Shown here one piece after another: positions 1 through 4,595 of a stretch of 6,163 bases of DNA. The notes below the pieces were generated by a model that saw nothing but the letters and a program-made list of their open reading frames with translations, made no database searches and was not told where the DNA came from. The position numbers and the translations under genes were made by a program. This DNA comes from Deltaproteobacteria bacterium (GTDB lineage: Bacteria; Desulfobacterota; Desulfomonilia; UBA1062), in NCBI GenBank assembly GCA_023230665.1, contig JALNWY010000178.1:1-6163 (forward strand). The letters run 5' to 3'. The number at the start of each line of letters is the position of its first letter. Position 1 is the stretch's first letter.

Positions 1-10
1 AGAGAAAGGC

Positions 11-241
11 ATGAAGATACAGATACTCGGAACAGGGTGCGCCAAGTGCAAAAAGCTGGCGGATCATGCAGAGGCAGCGGCCCGTGAGATGGGTGTGCCG
101 GTCGAGGTTGAAAAAATCTCGGACATCAACGAGATCATGAAGTTCGGTGTCATGATCACCCCGGCCCTGGCAGTCGACGGCGAGGTGAAGGTCATGGGCA
201 AGGTGCCGTCAGTCAATGATATCAAGGATATGCTCGGATAA
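11..241 (+). CDS. Small thioredoxin-like redox-active disulfide protein (MTH895/TM0996 type)
   Basis: This 76-residue protein matches in length and layout the small glutaredoxin-like thioredoxin-fold family often named redox-active disulfide protein 2. The fold starts directly with a beta strand (MKIQILGTG) and the active-site motif C10-A-K-C13. The family's cis-proline follows in the segment ITPAL (P51), and the protein ends in a short helix. There is no signal peptide, so it should act in the cytoplasm as a thiol-disulfide reductant. The ATG at 11 places the motif at the family's usual distance from the N-terminus, and a purine-rich AGAGAAAGG lies just upstream. In anaerobes this family commonly sits beside a permease and arsM in arsenic-related clusters (family knowledge). 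The arsM remnant directly downstream fits that setting, which makes a role in arsenic handling possible but not shown. An upstream partner would lie outside the window. Confidence 0.9.
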   Translation: MKIQILGTGCAKCKKLADHAEAAAREMGVPVEVEKISDINEIMKFGVMITPALAVDGEVKVMGKVPSVNDIKDMLG

Positions 242-242
242 G

Positions 243-543
243 GTGTCTGGGCAGCTCGTGAGAGAGCTATCCCCGGATCGCCGGCTCGGGCGGCTCCTGC
301 TGCTCAGACGGAGCGTGCTGTGAACCGGAGATTGTGTCGGGTATCTCGGAGAGGCTGGGATATTCGAGCCGGGAGATTTCTCACGCCCCCGAAGGCTCGG
401 GCCTGGGACCCGGCTGCGGAAATCCCCAGGCCATAGCTGCTCTCAAGCCAGGAGGGCGGGTGGCGGATCTGGGCTGTGGCGGTGGGTTCGACTCTTTCCT
501 CGCAGCAGATCAGGTCGGCCTCATCACGGCGATGAAAAAGTCG
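243..543 (+). pseudogene. arsM: Arsenite S-adenosylmethyltransferase (arsM) remnant, frameshifted and 3'-truncated
   Basis: The frame read from 262 gives SYPRIAGSGGSCC, a second CC pair (GACCEP), SERLGYSS, APEGSGLGPGCGNPQAIAAL and LKPGGRVADLGCGGGFDSFLAADQVG. These are the N-terminal cysteine pairs, the PEG..LG.GCGNP block and the SAM-binding glycine motif of ArsM, which methylates As(III) with SAM. An in-frame TGA at 259-261 closes this frame upstream. The expected lead-in VRE lies in another frame (GTG 243 to about 266), as if two bases were lost from the run GAGAGAG near 261-267. Homology stops after QVG at about 519, where the inverted repeat 518-552 begins; only LITAMKKS then stop follows. 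Roughly 200 residues carrying the rest of the SAM domain and the C-terminal region are missing. A shortened ORF from GTG 334 (70 codons) is open but could not be an enzyme. The gene probably once followed the thioredoxin as a co-transcribed partner. Confidence 0.75.
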
Positions 544-552
544 TGATGAGGC
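518..552. repeat. Perfect 11-bp inverted repeat with 13-nt loop at the arsM break
   Basis: GCCTCATCACG (518-528) and CGTGATGAGGC (542-552) are exact reverse complements separated by 13 bases containing five A's. The left arm starts at the point where ArsM similarity ends. No run of T follows the right arm (GCATGAGCCATTACATG), so it is not a typical intrinsic terminator. It may be a recombination scar, a mobile-element end or a palindromic repeat unit; its copy number elsewhere is unknown. Confidence 0.7.
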
Positions 553-602
553 ATGAGCCATTACATGAGACATTTTGTTCTCGTATCGTTTCAGCAAGCT
601 GA

Positions 603-608
603 TATAAT
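603..608 (+). promoter_or_regulatory. Possible sigma-70 -10 box ahead of the rhodanese operon
   Basis: A perfect TATAAT lies at 603-608 in an AT-richer stretch, 45 bp before the chosen rhodanese start. No good -35 box lies at 16-18 bp; the nearest similar hexamer, TTGTTC at 575-580, is 22 bp away, too far for a standard promoter. The position between a dead gene and a new operon supports a promoter, but the missing -35 keeps confidence low. Transcription starting here would exclude ATG 612 as a translation start. Confidence 0.4.
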
Positions 609-653
609 AGAATGAACCCGAGGCGATCCACTGAGGGGAAGGGAAAAGAAACC

Positions 654-1190
654 ATGAATCTCTCGTCTGCGGGCATTATCGTACGCAGCTCCGTGCGCAA
701 GGCCCTGCTGCAGGCCACGCTGATCCTGGTCCTGTCCGCCGGTCTGGGGGTCGGGGTGAACGCCTTGCGCAGCGACCGCATACCGCTCGTCCAGGACTGG
801 CCCCTGGAGGTGCAGATGACGGATGGCCAGGGCAACCGGACGGATGTCGGTCTCGAGGAGGCGGTGCGGCTGTTCCATGGAGGGAGTGCGGTCTTTCTGG
901 ATGCGCGCCCCAAGGACGAATACGAACGCGGGCATATCCGGGGCGCGCGCAGCCTCCCTTTCGGCCAGGCCGATGCGCATATCCTTGAGGCGATTGCTGA
1001 CACCGATCCGGGCACGCCCATCATTACCTACTGTGACGGTCCGTACTGTACCCTGAGTCACGATCTCGCATACATGCTCCGAGAGTTCGGCTTCTCGGAT
1101 GTCAGGGTGCTCGTGAACGGATGGTCTCTCTGGAAGGAGCACGGCCTGCCTGTTGTGCAGGGGCCTGTGCCTGTGCCCGATGACAAATAA
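654..1190 (+). CDS. Membrane-anchored single-domain rhodanese-like sulfurtransferase
   Basis: This 178-residue protein has an N-terminal hydrophobic helix (about residues 17-38, ALLQATLILVLSAGLGVGVNAL) preceded by Arg and Lys, so it is a membrane anchor or uncleaved signal with the domain probably on the periplasmic side. The rhodanese domain spans about 62-170. Its conserved blocks are FLDARPKDEYERGHIRGA (82-99) and the active-site loop YCDGPYC, with presumed catalytic Cys127 and an extra Cys132. The family moves sulfane sulfur through a cysteine persulfide; the substrate here is unknown. The start at 654 is preferred because GAGGGGAAGGG (633-643) precedes it at usable spacing. The in-frame ATG at 612 would lie four bases after the TATAAT and adds a charged leader (MNPRRSTEGKGKET). 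The stop is 11 bp before the next start, whose ribosome site touches it, so the two genes are almost certainly co-transcribed. Confidence 0.88.
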   Translation: MNLSSAGIIVRSSVRKALLQATLILVLSAGLGVGVNALRSDRIPLVQDWPLEVQMTDGQGNRTDVGLEEAVRLFHGGSAVFLDARPKDEYERGHIRGARSLPFGQADAHILEAIADTDPGTPIITYCDGPYCTLSHDLAYMLREFGFSDVRVLVNGWSLWKEHGLPVVQGPVPVPDDK

Positions 1191-1201
1191 AAGGAGCGAT
1201 C

Positions 1202-2554
1202 ATGGAACATATGCTGCACGACCCTGATTGCCGGATTCAGAAGAAAGAGACCGGGCGCCGGGACACATTCTGTGGGACCTCCCGCAGCCGGGCCCTGAGC
1301 GGACCGCGCCACAGCCGGCCGGGAGCCTTTCCCGGTCCGGGCAGGCAAGGCAGGCACCTGTTCGCCGCATACCACATCGTCCGGGTGATACTCGGGCTCA
1401 CATTCGTCTATGCAAGCATGCACAAGATTCTCGATCCCATAGCCTTTGCCTTGGCGGTTAACAACTACCGGATTCTGCCGGCAGACCTCGTGAACTTCAC
1501 CGCGCTTGTCCTGCCCTGGATAGAGCTCATCGCCGGGACCCTGCTGCTCCTGAACGTCTGGACCCCGGGCGCTGCGCTCGCGGTCTGCGGGTTGCTGGTC
1601 ATATTCACCGGAGCCGTCACCTTCAGCATGGCCCGGGGCCTCGACATCGCCTGCGGGTGCTTTACCGCATCCCCGGCAAAAGGCGGCATGAACCTGTTGA
1701 CCTTGTGCAGGGACTGCTCTTTCCTCGTGCTCTCATTCTTTCTCCTCTTCATGGTCCTCCGGGAGCCCCGGGCCGGGCTTTCTCCGCAAAAGGAGGGATC
1801 GCGCAGGTGTTTGTGGGCCGTGATGCTGATGATTTTCCTGGGCGTGGCCGGGTGGGGCGAGGCCCGCGCGGCCGCGGACCAGGTCTTTGTCCTGTGCTAC
1901 CACTCATTCCACGGCAACGGACGGTTCGAATACGACGTCTCTCTCCAAGACCTGGGCTCGCAGATGGACGAGCTCGCGGGCAGGGGTTTCTGCTTTGTGA
2001 CCTATGCCGATCTGCTCGAAGGCAGGGTTGCAGGCACAAAGAACGTGCTCGTTGTCATAGACGACGGTAACCAGAGCGTGTACCAGGCCTATCGCCAGGT
2101 GTTCGAGCCGCGGGGCATCAGGCCTGTTCTGGGCATCTACCCGAACGTGATCGGAAAAAAGTCCTATGCGCTTACCTGGGAGCAGCTCACAGAGCTCTCC
2201 CGGGCCGGCTGCGGCATCGCCGGGCACGGGTACTATCACCTGCTCCTAAGCCAGAAGTTTTACGAAGAAGACAGCCGGGCCTTTATCAAAGAGATCGTGC
2301 TCTCAAAGCAGACCCTGGAGGACAGACTGGGCGTGAAGGTGACCTCGTTCGTCTATCCGAGCGGCGCCGCTTCAGAGGCCGCAAAGAAGCTGCTCAGGGA
2401 GACGGGCTACGAGTGTGCGTTCACCATCCGGTGGGGCCGGGTTCTCGTCCCCCTGGGCTCGAACCCGGACCCATACGAGCTTTCCCGGTATATGGTCACC
2501 AGCGGCAACTGGCCCATGATATCGGGCGCGCTGCGCAAGGCGGCCGCAGAATAG
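1202..2554 (+). CDS. Fusion of MauE/DoxX-like redox membrane domain and NodB polysaccharide deacetylase domain
   Basis: This 450-residue protein has two recognisable halves. Residues about 53-187 form a MauE/DoxX-like four-helix membrane domain: helix 1 with FVYASMHKILDP, the block NNYRILP (87-93), LPWIELIAG (104-112) and the family's CGCF motif (C151, C153), followed by the Cys-containing TLCRDC. A fifth hydrophobic segment (203-218) ends in GEARAAA and resembles a signal peptide. Residues about 227-435 form a NodB-type carbohydrate deacetylase: IDDG (D287, D288), HGYYH (H342, H346) and YPSG (385-388) match the metal and catalytic motifs. Four helices plus a fifth would place the deacetylase in the periplasm. 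MauE relatives act in redox or disulfide chemistry; NodB domains remove N- or O-acyl groups from glycans. The first 52 residues are Arg/Gly/Pro-rich and unrecognised. ATG 1202 has AAGGAG (1191-1196) five bases upstream. How the two activities relate, and their relation to the rhodanese, is unknown. Confidence 0.85.
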   Translation: MEHMLHDPDCRIQKKETGRRDTFCGTSRSRALSGPRHSRPGAFPGPGRQGRHLFAAYHIVRVILGLTFVYASMHKILDPIAFALAVNNYRILPADLVNFTALVLPWIELIAGTLLLLNVWTPGAALAVCGLLVIFTGAVTFSMARGLDIACGCFTASPAKGGMNLLTLCRDCSFLVLSFFLLFMVLREPRAGLSPQKEGSRRCLWAVMLMIFLGVAGWGEARAAADQVFVLCYHSFHGNGRFEYDVSLQDLGSQMDELAGRGFCFVTYADLLEGRVAGTKNVLVVIDDGNQSVYQAYRQVFEPRGIRPVLGIYPNVIGKKSYALTWEQLTELSRAGCGIAGHGYYHLLLSQKFYEEDSRAFIKEIVLSKQTLEDRLGVKVTSFVYPSGAASEAAKKLLRETGYECAFTIRWGRVLVPLGSNPDPYELSRYMVTSGNWPMISGALRKAAAE

Positions 2555-2613
2555 GCAGAGGCCTCTTCTCTTCATGCGCCGGCCGGCAAGAGTTCGGCCC
2601 GGTGCGATCCGGT

Positions 2614-2644
2614 TTGACACCTGCAGTCCCCCCTCTACTATAAT
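2614..2644 (+). promoter_or_regulatory. Promoter-like TTGACA / TATAAT pair upstream of the CbpM-like gene
   Basis: TTGACA (2614-2619) and TATAAT (2639-2644) are both exact sigma-70 consensus hexamers, with a 19-bp spacer that is two longer than optimal. Transcription would begin near 2651 and leave an untranslated leader of about 140 bases before the ATG at 2794. It lies downstream of the deacetylase gene and points at the CbpM-like gene, the only plus-strand gene following. No heat-shock type promoter was seen in its place. Confidence 0.6.
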
Positions 2645-2793
2645 CCTCATGGTGCACCTGTCTTCAGCAGATGCAGCGTCCCGTCTAGTCCCATGCCGGG
2701 GAGAGCGATGATGCCGCGTGAAAAAGGAAGAGAATCAAAGAGGCGGGCCGCATAAAGGTTTTCCTTAAAAGTGCCCTGACAGGAGCAAAGCGC
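2645..2793 (+). other. Leader region before the CbpM-like gene; no gene recognised
   Basis: These 149 bases hold no convincing gene. Two very short frames are present: ATG 2649, which would lie almost at the predicted transcription start, and ATG ATG near 2708-2711 reading MMPREKGRESKRRAA after a GGGGAGAG sequence. A small AAGG-TTTT-CCTT hairpin lies near 2757-2768, and AGGAG at 2781-2785 is the ribosome site of the next gene. A basic leader peptide is conceivable but unsupported beyond its spacing. Confidence 0.3.
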
Positions 2794-3111
2794 ATGAAAA
2801 AAGATGTCTGGACCCTCAAAGAAGTGATCGAGATCCTGCACATCGATCAAGGGCTCGTTACCACGCTTGAGCAGGAGGATATCATCACCCTGACCACGGA
2901 TGAAACCGGAAGGGAGAGGCTGCTTTCGAGCCGGGAGATCGACAAGATCCGGGTCGCCAGGGTTCTCATGGAGGAGATGGACATAAACCTCCCCGGGGTT
3001 GAGGTTATCCTTCGGATGCGACAGAACATGATCGACATGAGAATGCAGTTCGACGATATTCTCGAAGACCTGGCCCGGGAGCTGCAGAAGAGGCTTGTTC
3101 AAAGACCGTGA
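2794..3111 (+). CDS. MerR-type HTH protein, CbpM-like chaperone modulator
   Basis: This 105-residue protein starts with a MerR-like winged-helix segment (VWTLKEVIEILHIDQGLVTTL, about 5-25). A short basic/acidic wing ends in LLSSREIDKIRVARVLMEEM (43-62) and the characteristic INLPGVEVILRMR (64-76), followed by a helical, probably coiled-coil tail to about 100. This arrangement is that of the CbpM/HspR-like group. E. coli CbpM binds the J domain of CbpA and blocks its stimulation of DnaK, while HspR represses chaperone genes by binding DNA; sequence alone does not decide between the two. The length matches CbpM (about 100 residues) and lacks the basic C-terminal tail common in HspR. ATG 2794 follows AGGAG by eight bases. 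A dnaJ lies 1.5 kb away on the other strand and is the likely partner. The gene is transcribed alone and converges with the transporter gene. Confidence 0.75.
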   Translation: MKKDVWTLKEVIEILHIDQGLVTTLEQEDIITLTTDETGRERLLSSREIDKIRVARVLMEEMDINLPGVEVILRMRQNMIDMRMQFDDILEDLARELQKRLVQRP

Positions 3112-3165
3112 CAGGGTCTGTGGTCAGGGCCGGGAAACACGCTCTCATGTTGATCAGGGGGATCA

Positions 3166-3219
3166 AAAGGGCAGGGAGGTCTGGAATGCCGTGTGCATCG
3201 TCTCCCGGCCCCTGCCTTT
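3166..3219. terminator. Possible bidirectional terminator hairpin between convergent genes
   Basis: AAAGGGCAGGG (3166-3176) and CCCTGCCTTT (3210-3219) pair over ten bases with one bulged G. Read on the minus strand, the stem begins about nine bases after the transporter stop and is followed by TTTT, fitting an intrinsic terminator. Read on the plus strand, only TTT lies at the stem end. The loop of about 33 nt is long and may fold further. A second small palindrome TTGATC-AGGGG-GATCAA lies at 3150-3166. Confidence 0.35.
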
Positions 3220-3227
3220 GAAGGTGT

Positions 3228-4217
3228 CTACAGGAGCAGGGTCGCGACCCCGAAATAGAACATCAGGGTGAAGATATCCGCCAGCGCGAGGGTGACCGGG
3301 CCTGCGGATATCTTGGGATCGAGATTGAGCCAGTGCAGGATGGTCGGCACGCTCAACCCCAGGATGCACGCGGAGCAGATCGCCAGCAGGATGCTCGCTC
3401 CCACCGAAAAGGCGGCGAGAAACGCCCCGTCCCACAGCAGGATGATGAGCCCCACGATCGTTCCGCTTGCAGCGCCCAGCAAAAAGGCCGTGCCGAACTC
3501 GTACAGGAACATCCGGTAATACCAAGCGATTGTCGGCTCCGTATGGCGCAGTTTCTGGATCGTGACTGTCATGGACTGCGTGGCTACGCCCTCGCCCAGG
3601 CCCAGCACCAGTGTCAGGAAGAACGCCAGGATGATGCTCCGGGCAATGGTCATCTCGAAGAAACCTGCCAGCAGCGCGGCGATGGAGCCCCCTGTGATGG
3701 TGGCGATGAGCCACGGAAACCGGAAGCGGAACGCACGCACCGGGGTCGCGTCCTTGACCTGGGAGATATGGAATCCAATGGTTTCGAACAGCTCGTCCAG
3801 GTGCTCTCTCTCTGCGATATCGAAGACCTCCTCGGTGAAGAACCCCACATCCACGATTCCCGTGATCCTGTGCCGGTCGTCCACAATCGGAAACGCCAGG
3901 AATTTGTGCATCACGAACAGCTCGCATACATCCAGCACGGTCGCGGTTTCCGGAACAGTCACCACATTGGTGACCATGAGATCGGAGAGCCTCTGATCAG
4001 GCTGTGCGCCGAGCAGCCTCCGGGTGGGCAGGACCCCGACCAGAACGCCGTTTTCATCAACCACGTAAAAGTAGACGATCTTCTCGCCCAGTTCCTCTCC
4101 GCGGATGGCCTCCAGGGCCTGCTGCACGGTGAGGTCTTTCCTCAGCCGGGTAAAATCCTTTCGCGCGACATTCCCCACGGGCTGATGTATGTGCTGTATC
4201 TCCTGTTTTATTGTCAT
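3228..4217 (-). CDS. Short MgtE-family divalent cation transporter (CBS pair plus membrane domain)
   Basis: This 329-residue inner-membrane protein has two CBS domains (about 17-75 and 78-135; VYFYVVDENGVLVGVLPTR and AFPIVDDRHRITGIVDV are typical). After a linker helix comes the MgtE membrane domain with about five helices (168-329). Family marks there are FRFPWL (165-170), the polar pore-helix stretch GLGEGVATQS (206-215), LNLDPKISAGPV (297-308) and a conserved acidic residue in ALADIFTL (D314). MgtE proteins are Mg2+ channels or transporters gated by their cytosolic domains. Classical MgtE is about 450 residues with an N-terminal superhelical domain before the CBS pair; that domain is absent here. 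The GGNAGSQ-like motif is replaced by GEGVATQ, so ion choice may differ. ATG 4217 has only a modest ribosome site (GGGGAA), and no other start fits the CBS domain better. It stands alone between dnaJ and the convergent CbpM-like gene. Confidence 0.85.
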   Translation of the reverse strand: MTIKQEIQHIHQPVGNVARKDFTRLRKDLTVQQALEAIRGEELGEKIVYFYVVDENGVLVGVLPTRRLLGAQPDQRLSDLMVTNVVTVPETATVLDVCELFVMHKFLAFPIVDDRHRITGIVDVGFFTEEVFDIAEREHLDELFETIGFHISQVKDATPVRAFRFRFPWLIATITGGSIAALLAGFFEMTIARSIILAFFLTLVLGLGEGVATQSMTVTIQKLRHTEPTIAWYYRMFLYEFGTAFLLGAASGTIVGLIILLWDGAFLAAFSVGASILLAICSACILGLSVPTILHWLNLDPKISAGPVTLALADIFTLMFYFGVATLLL

Positions 4218-4377
4218 CCAGCTATTCCCCGAGTCAGCACTCTGTTCAGATCAGAGCCCAGCCCAAACAAAATGCAGGCAACTCTAGAGCAGGTCTTTAA
4301 AAAACGGAGAACAACAATGGAGCGATCTGCCGGAACCGGTTCTGCCTGTGTAAACGATGTGCCCATGCCGATGAATG

Positions 4378-4407
4378 AATATATCAGCAGAAAAGTTTGA
4401 AATGCAA
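4378..4407 (-). promoter_or_regulatory. Possible minus-strand promoter for the MgtE-like gene
   Basis: Read on the minus strand, TTGCAT (4407-4402) and TATATT (4383-4378) are separated by 18 bp. The -10 matches five of six consensus bases, the -35 only three. It would give a leader of about 155 bases before ATG 4217. It sits four bases downstream of the 4411-4454 hairpin, which could therefore insulate it from dnaJ transcription. Matching is weak and no other candidate is clearly better. Confidence 0.3.
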
Positions 4408-4410
4408 CAC

Positions 4411-4454
4411 AAGAATGAATTACTATCGCCTAAAAGCGACAGTAATTCACTCTC
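4411..4454 (-). repeat. 19-bp stem hairpin, fully paired as minus-strand RNA
   Basis: The arms 4411-4429 and 4436-4454 surround a six-base loop. As plus-strand sequence there are three A-C mismatches; as minus-strand RNA all three become G-U pairs, so all 19 positions pair. The core is GCGA-AGTAATTC in the right arm. It lies about 140 bases after the dnaJ stop and just ahead of a possible promoter for the transporter, so it could end or protect the dnaJ transcript. There is no following T-run, so a classical intrinsic terminator is not supported. Confidence 0.65.
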
Positions 4455-4595
4455 CATTATTTTTCATTATCTGGATAGTTTCCTTCTCATTGGACCGAGA
4501 GTCTTCCGGAATGCACGTGATCCTTTCTCGCGAGCATACTGTCTTGAAGCCAGGTGGGCAGTTCGGTCAGGCGGAAGGGATGTTGACACGGAGGA

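Larger units (their letters stand above)
4218..4595. other. 378-bp intergenic region, AT-rich in the centre, no convincing gene
   Basis: This gap lies between the start of the transporter and the end of dnaJ, both minus-strand genes. It contains a long hairpin (4411-4454), a possible minus-strand promoter, a direct repeat GAATGAAT (4373-4380 and 4413-4420) and an AT-rich run (about 4450-4490). The plus-strand frame at about 4525-4570 reads REHTVLKPGGQF, which resembles the helix-loop LKPGG segment of SAM methyltransferases, and may be a scrap of a decayed gene. On the minus strand, a stretch reading LPTWLQDSMLARKDHVHSG has no recognised family. The base composition differs from the flanking GC-rich genes, suggesting old insertion or decay. 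Confidence 0.5.

Noticed and set aside
591..1142. Minus-strand open frame of 183 codons opposite the rhodanese
   Set aside because: The plus strand carries a complete rhodanese with active-site motifs and a ribosome site; the minus-strand product has no family features.
2554..2612. Intrinsic terminator after the deacetylase gene (GC-rich imperfect palindromes such as AGAGGCCTCT and GCCGGCCGGC)
   Set aside because: Pairing is broken by several bulges and no T-run follows; GC-rich DNA often gives such palindromes by chance.
2649..2711. Short ORFs in the leader of the CbpM-like gene
   Set aside because: The first would start at or before the predicted transcription start; the second (15 codons, basic) has no family support. 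Mentioned only in the leader entry.
3333..4400. Long plus-strand open frame of 355 codons opposite the MgtE-like gene
   Set aside because: It is the antisense of a clear CBS-MgtE coding region; the translation is low-complexity in character (rich in Arg, Gln, His, Gly) with no domain, and no ribosome site was found.
4218..4400. Mg2+-sensing M-box riboswitch ahead of the MgtE-like gene
   Set aside because: The upstream region shows no recognisable M-box conserved blocks, although a leader of about 155 bases is possible.
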